Source of the DNA: Gemmatimonadaceae bacterium
Lineage (GTDB): Bacteria; Gemmatimonadota; Gemmatimonadetes; Gemmatimonadales; Gemmatimonadaceae
Assembly (NCBI GenBank): GCA_025453855.1
Contig: JALOPO010000087.1
Span: forward strand, 1 to 13,792
DNA length: 13,792 bases
Direction: 5' to 3'
Shown: piece after piece, positions 1 to 6,522 of the stretch
Numbering within the stretch: the stretch's first letter is position 1
Layout: each line of letters opens with the position of its first letter
The notes under the pieces: model-generated
The model's input: only the letters and a program-made list of their open reading frames with translations
Told to the model about the DNA's origin: nothing
Database searches by the model: none
Program-made: the position numbers and the translations under genes

Positions 1-330
1 GTCGGCGCGAAGATGCTGCACGAGTTCGAGGAGTACCGCCCGTATCGGAACCTCGCGCACTTCCGTCGCGAGATCGGCAAGTACGTGAAGGCAGACGAGC
101 TCGCGCGCCTCGAGGGCTACGTCTTCGTCCCGATGGAGCTCAACAGCGCGACCGACGCGGACTTCCTCACGATCCCCGGCCTCGGCCAGCGGATGCTGCG
201 CGAGTTCAAGGAGTACCGTCCGTACGCCGACATGGCGCGCTTCTCGCGCGAGATCGGCAAGTACGTGAAGCCCACCGAAGTGCAGCGCCTCGCACGCTAC
301 GTGACGGTCGCGCCGGCGGCGAGGAAGTAG
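1..330 (+). CDS. Tandem helix-hairpin-helix repeat protein (5' end missing)
   Basis: The reading frame is open from the first base and ends at TAG 328-330, so only the C-terminal 109 residues are visible. Two copies of a 60-residue unit occur. Copy 1 starts around base 13 and copy 2 at base 193. Each contains ML-EF-EYRPY, then F-REIGKYVK and a closing L--YV segment. The second copy carries the full helix-hairpin-helix signature, LNSATDADFL followed by IPGLG. ComEA-type domains of this kind bind DNA backbone non-specifically or mediate protein contacts. In such repeats the IPGLG hairpin is the DNA-contacting turn. The start codon and any signal peptide lie outside the window, so the cellular location is unknown. 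The gene converges on the ybdD-like gene with only 25 bp between stops. The exact function is not recognisable. Confidence 0.72.
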   Translation, partial: VGAKMLHEFEEYRPYRNLAHFRREIGKYVKADELARLEGYVFVPMELNSATDADFLTIPGLGQRMLREFKEYRPYADMARFSREIGKYVKPTEVQRLARYVTVAPAARK

Positions 331-355
331 GGCACCGAGCGCCCGGTGGTGCGCG
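331..355. terminator. Short hairpin in the convergent gap, possible bidirectional terminator
   Basis: The 25 bp between the two convergent stop codons hold a small inverted repeat, CACCG at 333-337 and CGGTG at 344-348, with a 6-nt loop. There is no U-tract on either strand. It sits where a terminator would be expected, but the stem is short and in such GC-rich DNA it could be chance. Confidence 0.22.
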
Positions 356-556
356 TCAGCAGCAGCGCGACCCGGGGCGCGAGTAGCGCGCCTCGAGTCG
401 CGCGGCCGCGAATTCGGCGCGCGTCATGATGCGGCAGCCGGGGTGCCGCGCGCGCATGTGACGCAGGTAGCGCTCGTAGTCGGGGACGCCGATGATCGTG
501 CGCACGAGCCGCGCGAGGGCGAGGAGACGGGCGCGCATCTCAGTCGCCCGCCACAT
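356..556 (-). CDS. YbdD/YjiX family small protein (CstA partner)
   Basis: This 66-residue protein matches the short YbdD/YjiX family that habitually follows cstA-type transporter genes. The diagnostic pieces are present: I-G-VPDYERY (residues 22-30), LRHMRARHPG (31-40), MTRAEF (44-49), ARY and the terminal RCC. The family is about 65 residues long, so it is complete. Its role is thought to be an accessory one to the peptide/pyruvate transporter, but the mechanism is not settled. Two starts are possible. ATG at 556 overlaps the end of cstA and has GGTGA six bases upstream. ATG at 538 lies one base after the cstA stop but has a weaker ribosome site. I prefer 556 for its ribosome site and the family-typical length. 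Either way the two genes are translationally linked. Confidence 0.85.
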   Translation of the reverse strand: MWRATEMRARLLALARLVRTIIGVPDYERYLRHMRARHPGCRIMTRAEFAAARLEARYSRPGSRCC

Positions 557-2609
557 AGGCGGTCACCGGCTGCGCCGGCACCTCGGTGGAGGCGAGCGGG
601 CGACCACCGCGCACCACCCCCCACCAGGTGCGCAGCGAGTCGGTGACGATCACGATCACCGAGAGCAGGAAGAAGGCGGCCACCGCCGCGTCGAGGCGGT
701 CGTTGAAGGCCATGCGCGGCAGTGCGGCCAGCGTCTTCACGCCGGCGGGGAGCGTTCCGGCGGCGAGGAGTTCGTCCATGCGCGCGGCATGCGCGAGGAA
801 GCCGATGCGCGGGTCGGGGCTGAAGAGCTTCTGCCACCCGGCGGTGAAGACGACGACCAGCAGCCAGGCCAGCGGCACGAGCGTCACCCACGCGTAGCGC
901 GCGCGTCCCATCCGCACGATGACCGTGGTGCCGACGCAGAGCGCGACCGCGGCGAGGAGCTGGTTGGCCATGCCGAAGAGCGGCCAGAGCGAGTTGATCC
1001 CGCCCAGCGGATCGGTCACTCCCTGGTAGAGGAACCACCCCCACATGGCGACGAAGAGCGCGCTCGCCCCCCAGATCGCCGGTGCCCACGTCACGTCGCG
1101 CACGCGCGGCCAGAGCTGCCCGCCGAGGTCCTGCAGCATGAAGCGTCCCACGCGCGTGCCGGCATCGAGCGTGGTGAGGATGAAGAGCGCCTCGAACATG
1201 ATGGCGAAGTGGTACCAGAGCGCCATCGCGCCGCCGCCGAGCGCGCGATCGAAGAGGTGCGCCATCCCGACCGCGAGCGAGGGTGCGCCACCGGTGCGGC
1301 TGAGCAGCGATGTCTCGCCCACGCTGCGCGCGAGCGCCTCGATCTCGCCCGGTGCGAGCGTGAAGCCCCAGCCGCGGATCGCCTCGGCCGCGCTCTGCGC
1401 GGTGGTCCCGAGGGCGGCGACCGGAGCGTTGATCGCGAAGTAGACGCCGGGCGAGAGGACGCAGGCGGCGACGAGCGCCATGATCGCCACCAGCGCCTCG
1501 GTGAGCATCGCGCCGTAGCCCACGAGCGGCGCATCGGCCTCGCTGGCGAGGAGCTTGGGCGTGGTGCCGCTGGCGATCAGCGAGTGGAAGCCCGAGATCG
1601 CGCCGCAGGCGATGGTGATGAAGACGAACGGGAAGACCTTGCCGCTGAACACCGGCCCCGTGCCGTCGACGAAGCGCGTCACGCTCGGCATCGCGAGCGG
1701 CGGGAGCACGGCCACGATGCCGACGGCGAGCGCGATCACGACGCCGATCTTGACGAAGGCGCTCAGGTAGTCGCGCGGCGCGAGCAGGAGCCACACCGGG
1801 AGCACGCTGGCGGCGAAGCCGTAGGCCATGATCGCCAGCGCGAGCACCGGCCCCGAGAGCGTGAAGATCGGCGCCCACGTGGGGTGCAGGCTCACCCACT
1901 GCCCGGCCCACAGCGCACCGGCCAGGAGCACGAGGCCGATGGCGCTCGCCTCGAGCACGCGATCGGGGCGCAGCCAGCGCAGGTAGAGCCCCATGAACAT
2001 CGCGATCGGGATCGTGAGCGCGATCGTGACCACGCCCCACGGGCTGTCCTTGAGCGCGTTCACGACCACCAGCGCGAGCACGCTGATGAGCACGACCATG
2101 ATGCCGAGCACCGCGACCAGCGCCGTCACGCCGGCCACCGGGCCGATCTCGTCGCGCGCCATCTGGCCGAGCGAGCGTCCATCGCGCCGCACGCTCGCGC
2201 AGAGGATGACGAAGTCCTGCACCGCGCCGCCGAGGACGACGCCGACGATGATCCAGAGCGCCCCGGGCAGGAAGCCGAACTGCGCCGCGAGCGTGGGCCC
2301 CACGAGCGGGCCGGGGCCGGCGATGGCGGCGAAGTGGTGGCCGAAGACGACCCACTTGTTGGTGGGGACGAAGTCGTGCCCGTCGGCGAGGCGCACCGCC
2401 GGCGTGGCACGCGTGGCATCCAGCGCGAAGACCTTCGCGGCGATGAAGCGCGCGTAGACGCGATACGCGACGAGCCAGGTGGCGACGGCGGCGGTGAGGA
2501 GCCAGGCGGCGCTGATCGTCTCGCCGCGCAGGAGCGCGAGCCGGCCGAGGGCGCCGGCGCCGGCGAGGGCGACGAGGCCCCAGAGGACGACCGAACGGAC
2601 GGAGGCCAT
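540..2609 (-). CDS. cstA: Carbon starvation protein A family transporter
   Basis: A 689-residue polytopic membrane protein of the CstA/BtsT family, close in length to E. coli CstA (701). These proteins import peptides or pyruvate during carbon limitation. Signature segments are GHDFVPTNKWVVFGHHFAAI (residues 77-96), the following AGPGPLVGP (97-105) and GGAVQDF (127-133). About sixteen or more hydrophobic segments run through the protein. FHSLIASGTTPK, TLDAGTRVGRFMLQD and FGMANQLLAA are further conserved blocks of the family. ATG at 2609 is followed by a plausible first membrane helix (VVLWGLVALAGAGAL). No good Shine-Dalgarno lies before it. The gene is followed by the overlapping ybdD-like gene, the usual pairing, and is divergent from the lipoprotein gene. 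Substrate (peptide versus pyruvate) cannot be told from the sequence. Confidence 0.95.
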   Translation of the reverse strand: MASVRSVVLWGLVALAGAGALGRLALLRGETISAAWLLTAAVATWLVAYRVYARFIAAKVFALDATRATPAVRLADGHDFVPTNKWVVFGHHFAAIAGPGPLVGPTLAAQFGFLPGALWIIVGVVLGGAVQDFVILCASVRRDGRSLGQMARDEIGPVAGVTALVAVLGIMVVLISVLALVVVNALKDSPWGVVTIALTIPIAMFMGLYLRWLRPDRVLEASAIGLVLLAGALWAGQWVSLHPTWAPIFTLSGPVLALAIMAYGFAASVLPVWLLLAPRDYLSAFVKIGVVIALAVGIVAVLPPLAMPSVTRFVDGTGPVFSGKVFPFVFITIACGAISGFHSLIASGTTPKLLASEADAPLVGYGAMLTEALVAIMALVAACVLSPGVYFAINAPVAALGTTAQSAAEAIRGWGFTLAPGEIEALARSVGETSLLSRTGGAPSLAVGMAHLFDRALGGGAMALWYHFAIMFEALFILTTLDAGTRVGRFMLQDLGGQLWPRVRDVTWAPAIWGASALFVAMWGWFLYQGVTDPLGGINSLWPLFGMANQLLAAVALCVGTTVIVRMGRARYAWVTLVPLAWLLVVVFTAGWQKLFSPDPRIGFLAHAARMDELLAAGTLPAGVKTLAALPRMAFNDRLDAAVAAFFLLSVIVIVTDSLRTWWGVVRGGRPLASTEVPAQPVTAYVAGD

Positions 2610-2730
2610 GGCGAACCGGTGCGGGAGAGGGCGGCCGGGGCTGCGTGCACCCGGCAGCGTCGCCCCGTGCGCCGCACGGCCGCGTGGCGCGGCGGGAGCC
2701 TACCGGCCCCGGGTGCGACTCGGCAAGCGC

Positions 2731-2736
2731 TATCTT
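2731..2736 (+). promoter_or_regulatory. -10-like box TATCTT, probably giving a leaderless mRNA
   Basis: TATCTT at 2731-2736 is followed by six bases and then the ATG at 2743. If this is a sigma-70-type -10 element, transcription would begin at or next to the A of the ATG. No Shine-Dalgarno precedes the ATG, which fits leaderless translation. No convincing -35 hexamer is visible. Similar boxes occur at 3518, 6454 and 8837. Confidence 0.5.
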
Positions 2737-2742
2737 GGGCGC

Positions 2743-3462
2743 ATGCGCTCGACCTCCCTCGTCCGTCGCGCGGCGCTCTGCGTCGCCTTCGCCCCGTTCG
2801 CCGCCTGTGGCGGCAGCAAGGCGCCCACGCCCGCACCGACCCCGAACGTCGATCCGGCGAAGGCGGCCGAGCCGGTGGCTGCCGCTGCGGTCGCGCCCGC
2901 GCCGCCGCCGCCGCCGAGCCCACTGGCGGCATACGCGTCGCGCAAGGTGGCCGTCTTCCCGCTGCAGCGGCTCGCGATCGGCGATTCGAGCGCGCAGGCG
3001 GTGTCGGCGGCGGCGATGCGCCCGCGGGGGGCGGCGTTCGACAGCGCCTTCACGCGCACGCTCGACGGCCGCGGCCTGGGCACGCAGTGGGTGCTCCCGC
3101 CCGCGATGCTCAAGGTCGCGCAGCGCGAGGTGGTGAACCGCACCGATGCGCGCGCGCTGGCGGTGACCGGCCTCGGCCCGCAGCGGCGGCCGAACGACAT
3201 GGACGTGCGCGAGCCGCTCGCCAGCCAGCTGCGCGCGCTGATCGCGCTCACCGATGCGCGCTGGGTGCTGATCCCGGTCGAGGCGCGCGTCTTCGCGGCG
3301 GCCGACGGGCAGCGCACGGCGCGCGTGCGGCTGGCGCTCATCGACGGACGCGGCGGGCAGGTCATGACGCTGCCGGAGGTCGCCGGCAAGGCCGCGGCGA
3401 CCGAGGCGGCGGCGCTGGCGAGCGTCGCCGGCGCGGCCGCCGACCTCATCGTCGCGCCCTGA
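2743..3462 (+). CDS. Putative lipoprotein of unknown function
   Basis: A 239-residue protein. It starts with a type II signal: MRSTSLVRRA, then a hydrophobic stretch, then lipobox FAAC with Cys22 followed by Gly-Gly. The -3 position is Phe rather than the consensus Leu. A Pro/Ala-rich linker (about residues 27-59) leads into a folded domain. That domain begins with KVAVFPLQRL and continues with FDSAFTRTLDGRGLGTQWVLPP, then LRALIALTDARWVLIPVEARVF. The pattern of a short beta strand (VAVFP), helix, then LIPVEARV resembles the alpha/beta N-terminal fold seen in TolB-N/CsgG/LpoB-like periplasmic lipoproteins, but I do not recognise a specific family. The reading frame is open further upstream to 2479, but that would overlap cstA and bury the signal peptide, so ATG 2743 is chosen. 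It is probably transcribed alone. Confidence 0.8.
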   Translation: MRSTSLVRRAALCVAFAPFAACGGSKAPTPAPTPNVDPAKAAEPVAAAAVAPAPPPPPSPLAAYASRKVAVFPLQRLAIGDSSAQAVSAAAMRPRGAAFDSAFTRTLDGRGLGTQWVLPPAMLKVAQREVVNRTDARALAVTGLGPQRRPNDMDVREPLASQLRALIALTDARWVLIPVEARVFAAADGQRTARVRLALIDGRGGQVMTLPEVAGKAAATEAAALASVAGAAADLIVAP

Positions 3463-3517
3463 TGCCGGAGTCGGCGCGGCGCGACGCGACGTCGCGCGCG
3501 ATGCCGACCCCGCTTCG

Positions 3518-3523
3518 TATCTT
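3518..3523 (+). promoter_or_regulatory. Candidate -10 box for the isocitrate dehydrogenase operon
   Basis: TATCTT at 3518-3523 lies in the 115-bp gap after the lipoprotein stop. It would place the transcript start near 3530, about 48 bases before the ATG at 3578. The flanks resemble the box at 2731. No clear -35 element is seen. Confidence 0.45.
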
Positions 3524-3577
3524 CGCCGCGCCCACGCGCGTCGCCCCTTCCCGACACGACTTCCGGTTCGCCCAGCC

Positions 3578-4591
3578 ATGTCCACGACGGTCACCCTGAT
3601 CCCCGGCGACGGCATCGGTCCCGACATCACCGAGGCCACCGTTCGCGTGCTCGACGCCGCCGGCGCCGACCTCACGTGGGATCGCCAGCTCGCCGGCGCG
3701 AGCGCCGCGGCACGCTTCAACGACCCGATCCCCGACGCCACGCTCGACTCGATCAAGAAGAACCGCGTCGCGCTCAAGGGGCCGCTCGAGACGCCCGTGG
3801 GCGAGGGCTACCGCAGCGTGAACGTGGCGCTGCGCCGCTCGTTCGACCTCTACGCGAACGTCCGCCCGGCGCACGTGATCCTGCACGGCGGGCGCTTCGA
3901 GAAGGTCGACATCGTCCTCATCCGCGAGAACCTCGAGGGGCTGTACTACGGCGCGGAGCACTACATCCGCATCGCCGACGACCCGAAGGCGGCGGCCGAG
4001 AGCGTGGCGCTGATCACGCGCTACGGCTCGGAGCGCGCGATCCGCTACGCGTTCGAGTACGCGGTGACGCACGGGCGCCGGAAGGTGACGCTCGTCCACA
4101 AGGCGAACATCCTCAAGTTCTCGCAGGGGCTCTTCCTCGAGGTCGGGCGGGAGATCGCGCGCGACTACGCGGGGCGCGTGCAGTTCGAGGACCGGATCGT
4201 CGACGCGATGGCGATGCAGCTCGTGCTCAAGCCCGAGCAGTTCGACGTGGTGGTGACGACGAACCTGTTCGGCGACATCCTCTCGGACCTGATCTCGGGG
4301 CTCGTGGGCGGGCTCGGGCTCGCCCCGGGCGCGAACATCGGGCCGAACGCGGCGATCTTCGAGGCGGTGCACGGCACGGCGCCCGACATCGCCGGCAAGG
4401 GCGTCGCCAACCCGGGGGCGCTCATCCTCGCGGCCTGCCTCATGCTCGACCACCTCGGCGACACGCAGCGCGCGGAGCGCATCCGGCATGCGCTGCACGC
4501 CGTGATCGACGAGGGGAAGTTCCGCACGCGCGACCTTGGCGGCAGCGCCTCGACGCGCGAGTTCGCGGACGCGATCATCGCCAAGCTCTGA
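3578..4591 (+). CDS. Isocitrate dehydrogenase, NAD-dependent type
   Basis: A 337-residue member of the isocitrate/isopropylmalate dehydrogenase family. It catalyses oxidative decarboxylation of isocitrate to 2-oxoglutarate in the TCA cycle. The nucleotide-site start is IPGDGIGPDI (8-17). The substrate loop reads S80-V-N82-V-A-L-R86 followed by Arg96. The SxNxxLR pattern is that of isocitrate dehydrogenase rather than isopropylmalate or homoisocitrate dehydrogenase. Catalytic Tyr123 and Lys175 are present, as are the metal ligands Asp209, Asp233 and Asp237. After HGTAP the residues are Asp270-Ile271. NADP enzymes such as E. coli Icd have Lys-Tyr there, so NAD is predicted. The length fits the short IDH3-like class rather than the roughly 415-residue Icd. 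No Shine-Dalgarno is seen. A metallophosphoesterase gene follows 16 bases after the stop. Confidence 0.9.
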   Translation: MSTTVTLIPGDGIGPDITEATVRVLDAAGADLTWDRQLAGASAAARFNDPIPDATLDSIKKNRVALKGPLETPVGEGYRSVNVALRRSFDLYANVRPAHVILHGGRFEKVDIVLIRENLEGLYYGAEHYIRIADDPKAAAESVALITRYGSERAIRYAFEYAVTHGRRKVTLVHKANILKFSQGLFLEVGREIARDYAGRVQFEDRIVDAMAMQLVLKPEQFDVVVTTNLFGDILSDLISGLVGGLGLAPGANIGPNAAIFEAVHGTAPDIAGKGVANPGALILAACLMLDHLGDTQRAERIRHALHAVIDEGKFRTRDLGGSASTREFADAIIAKL

Positions 4592-4607
4592 GCGGAGGAC
4601 GGCGGCG

Positions 4608-5429
4608 ATGCCGCGCATCCTGCACGTCAGCGACCTGCACTTCGGGCGCCCCGCGGTGCCGCTGCAGATCGATGCGATCGAGCAGCTGATCCAGGCCGAG
4701 CGCTTCGACGTGGTGGCGGTGAGCGGCGATGTGAGCCAGCGCGCGCGTTCGGGCGAGTTCCAGCGGGCGCAGGTCTTCCTGCGCGACGCGCGCCGGGTGA
4801 GCGAGGTGATCGTCGTCCCCGGCAACCACGACGTGGCGTGGTGGCGCGCGCCGATGGGGCTCGGCGACACGGGCCAGCTCTACGAGGACTACCGCACCTA
4901 CGTGCACCCCGAGGTCGAGCCGGTGCTCGACATCGCCGGCGCGCGCCTGGTGGGGCTCAACACGAGCCACGGCATCACGCGGCGCACGCTCACCTGGAAC
5001 ATGCGCGACCTGAGCGTGATCGGCGACGTCACGCGCAAGCAGCTCGTGCGCCTCGCGGAGCGGCTCGACGCGGCGCCCGACGGCGCGGCGCGGGTGGTGG
5101 TCATGCACCACAACCCGGTGCGCGGCGAGCTGTCGCAGCGGCACGGGCTCAAGCACACGAGCAAGGTGCTGGGCGCGTTCGCGGAGATGGGTGTGGACCT
5201 GGTGCTCTGCGGCCACGATCACCAGGAGGCGATCCACTTCGTGGAGCACACGCGCAAGGGGACGGTGATCAGCACCGCCGGCACGGTGAGCAGCCGGTCG
5301 CGCGGTGGGCGGCCGAGCAGCGTGAACGCCATCGACGTCACCGACGACGAGCTGCACATCGTGACCTGGATCTGGGAGCCCGGGGCGCGGCACTTCGCGC
5401 CCGGCCCCGTGCAGGTCTTCCCGCGCTGA
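4608..5429 (+). CDS. Calcineurin-like metallophosphoesterase
   Basis: A 273-residue single-domain phosphoesterase with a complete two-metal site: D9-L-H11 (SDLHFG), G40-D41, G72-N73-H74-D75, H167-H168 (VVVMHHNP) and G202-H203-D-H205. The overall order and length resemble the CpdA/Icc cyclic-nucleotide phosphodiesterase branch, but substrate specificity in this superfamily cannot be read from motifs. No signal peptide or membrane segment is seen, so it is probably cytoplasmic. The frame is open upstream into the previous gene. ATG 4608 is chosen because MPRILHVSDLHFG is the usual N-terminus and GGAGG (4594-4598) is well placed. Its stop overlaps the start of the SprT-like gene by one base (TGATG), implying translational coupling. 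Confidence 0.88.
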   Translation: MPRILHVSDLHFGRPAVPLQIDAIEQLIQAERFDVVAVSGDVSQRARSGEFQRAQVFLRDARRVSEVIVVPGNHDVAWWRAPMGLGDTGQLYEDYRTYVHPEVEPVLDIAGARLVGLNTSHGITRRTLTWNMRDLSVIGDVTRKQLVRLAERLDAAPDGAARVVVMHHNPVRGELSQRHGLKHTSKVLGAFAEMGVDLVLCGHDHQEAIHFVEHTRKGTVISTAGTVSSRSRGGRPSSVNAIDVTDDELHIVTWIWEPGARHFAPGPVQVFPR

Positions 5430-6406
5430 TGCCGCGGCTCCACGCGCGCGATGCGGGGCAGCTCTCGTTCTGGGAGCTGCTGCGGGAGGCGGTGGCGCCG
5501 CTGCGCGTGCCGGCGCCGGCGCGTCCGACGGCGCCCGATCCGTTGCTGGACGACGTGCGCGGGGGGGCGCGCGAGCGGGAGGAGCGCCCCGGCCGCACCG
5601 ACGCCGGTGCCTCCGGTGCCAGGCACCTCTGGCCCCCGGCGGGGCCAGAGGTGCCCGGCACCGCGGGGGCAGACGTGCCTGGCACCGACGATGGCGATCC
5701 CCCCGGGTCCGCGGGGACAGAGGTGCCTGGCACCGAGGATGTCATCACCACGGCCCCGCCGCGCACCCGGCGCGAGCGGCTCGTGCGCACCGCCGCCTTC
5801 ATGGCGCGGCTCCGCGCGCTCGGCCTCACGGCGCGCGTGCACGCGCTCGTGCTCACGCGCAACCGCACCGTGATGGTGAGCGTCGCGCGCGGCGTGCTCC
5901 GCGTGCACGAGGGCTTCACCGACGCCGACGACGCGACGGTCACGGCGATCGTCACCTTCGTGCAGGCGCGCGACCGGGCGGCGCGGGCGCGGGCGCAGCG
6001 CGTGATCACCAGCCACCCGATCACCGTGCGACCGCCGCGGCGCGAGGCGGTGCAGCACCCGGCCGACGCGCCGCTGGCGGCACGGCTCACGGCGCTGCAC
6101 GCGGAGCTCAACGCCCGCCACTTCGGCGGCACGCTGCAGCCGCTCGCGGTGCGCGTCTCGCGGCGCCTCGCGCGTCGGCTCGGCCACTACACGCTGCGGA
6201 GCGCGATGGGGGGGCGCACCGGGCAGATCGTGCTCGGCGCACGCCACATCCGGCGCGACGGCTGGGGCGAGGCGGCGCACACGCTCCTCCACGAGATGGT
6301 CCACCAGTGGCAGGACGAGACCGGGCGGCCGGTCGACCACGGGGTCGAGTTCCGTCGCAAGTGCCGCGAGGTGGGAATCACCCCGTCGGCGACGCGGCGG
6401 GTCTGA
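5429..6406 (+). CDS. SprT-like zinc metalloprotease with a repeat-derived linker
   Basis: A 325-residue protein. The C-terminal part (about 205-325) is a SprT-like domain. It has LHAELNARHFGG at its start, a zinc site H288-E289-M-V-H292 and a third ligand His304 in DHGVEF, followed by RRKCREVGI. SprT/SPRTN-type domains are zinc proteases, some acting on DNA-protein crosslinks. No C-terminal zinc ribbon is present. Residues 112-180 form a basic helical region with strands (ARVHALVLTRNRTVMVSVARGVLRVHEGF). Between the short N-terminal segment (SFWELLREAV) and this region lies a low-complexity linker, roughly residues 43-110, built from copies of a 22-bp palindromic DNA repeat. It includes four octapeptides of the form G-x-[ED]-[VP]-P-G-[TS]-x (72-103). 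ATG 5429 overlaps the preceding stop. The role in the isocitrate dehydrogenase operon is unclear. Confidence 0.82.
   Translation: MPRLHARDAGQLSFWELLREAVAPLRVPAPARPTAPDPLLDDVRGGAREREERPGRTDAGASGARHLWPPAGPEVPGTAGADVPGTDDGDPPGSAGTEVPGTEDVITTAPPRTRRERLVRTAAFMARLRALGLTARVHALVLTRNRTVMVSVARGVLRVHEGFTDADDATVTAIVTFVQARDRAARARAQRVITSHPITVRPPRREAVQHPADAPLAARLTALHAELNARHFGGTLQPLAVRVSRRLARRLGHYTLRSAMGGRTGQIVLGARHIRRDGWGEAAHTLLHEMVHQWQDETGRPVDHGVEFRRKCREVGITPSATRRV
5615..5662. repeat. 48-bp near-perfect palindrome, two inverted copies of a 22-bp repeat inside a gene
   Basis: Copy A (5615-5636, minus orientation) and copy B (5641-5662, plus) are reverse complements with one mismatch, separated by CGGC. In plus orientation the unit is GGGGNCAGA followed by GGTGCCYGGCACC, whose second half is itself a 6-bp palindrome around one base. 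The arrangement of two head-to-head copies is that of a REPIN. It lies wholly within the SprT-like reading frame and is translated as residues 63-78. Confidence 0.85.
5665..5734 (+). repeat. Two more direct copies of the 22-bp repeat, on a 24-bp period
   Basis: Copy C is at 5665-5686 and has CGTGCC in place of GGTGCC, which breaks the small palindrome. Copy D is at 5713-5734 and matches the intergenic copy at 8747-8768 over all 22 bases. Copies B, C and D start at 5641, 5665 and 5713. This is a 24-bp period with one degenerate unit between C and D, so the frame is preserved. The four units encode GPEVPGTA, GADVPGTD, DGDPPGSA and GTEVPGTE. Confidence 0.85.
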
Positions 6407-6453
6407 ACGCGCGGCGGGCGGCCATGCGGCTGCCCGGCCCGGAGCGGACCGGG

Positions 6454-6459
6454 TATCCT
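6454..6459 (+). promoter_or_regulatory. Candidate -10 box for the acyl-CoA dehydrogenase gene
   Basis: TATCCT at 6454-6459, in the context GGGTATCCTTGGG, lies in the 116-bp gap after the SprT-like gene. It would give a start near 6466 and a 5' leader of roughly 57 bases ahead of ATG 6523. The ATG has GAGG at 6514-6517. The box resembles those at 2731 and 3518. No -35 motif is evident. Confidence 0.4.
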
Positions 6460-6522
6460 TGGGGAGCGCGGCGCGTCCCTGCAAGCTCGCAGCCGCCGAC
6501 CGACCACGACGCCGAGGCATCC

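Noticed and set aside
492..3599. 1035-codon open frame on the plus strand
   Set aside because: It lies antisense to cstA and gives an E/R/H/D-rich translation with no family. Real CstA motifs are on the other strand.
424..3777. 1117-codon open frame on the minus strand
   Set aside because: It shadows cstA, the lipoprotein gene and the dehydrogenase start. The translation is Arg/Ala-rich low complexity with no domain, as expected opposite high-GC genes.
3578..4591. Isopropylmalate or homoisocitrate dehydrogenase
   Set aside because: The substrate loop SxNxxLR is that of isocitrate dehydrogenase, and no leucine or lysine pathway genes are nearby.
3446..4870. 474-codon minus-strand frame
   Set aside because: It is antisense to the isocitrate dehydrogenase and phosphoesterase genes, and no recognisable domain is present.
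5615..5734. CRISPR array
   Set aside because: Spacers are 2-26 bp, the first copy is inverted, the units are palindromic and lie in a coding frame, and there are no cas genes.
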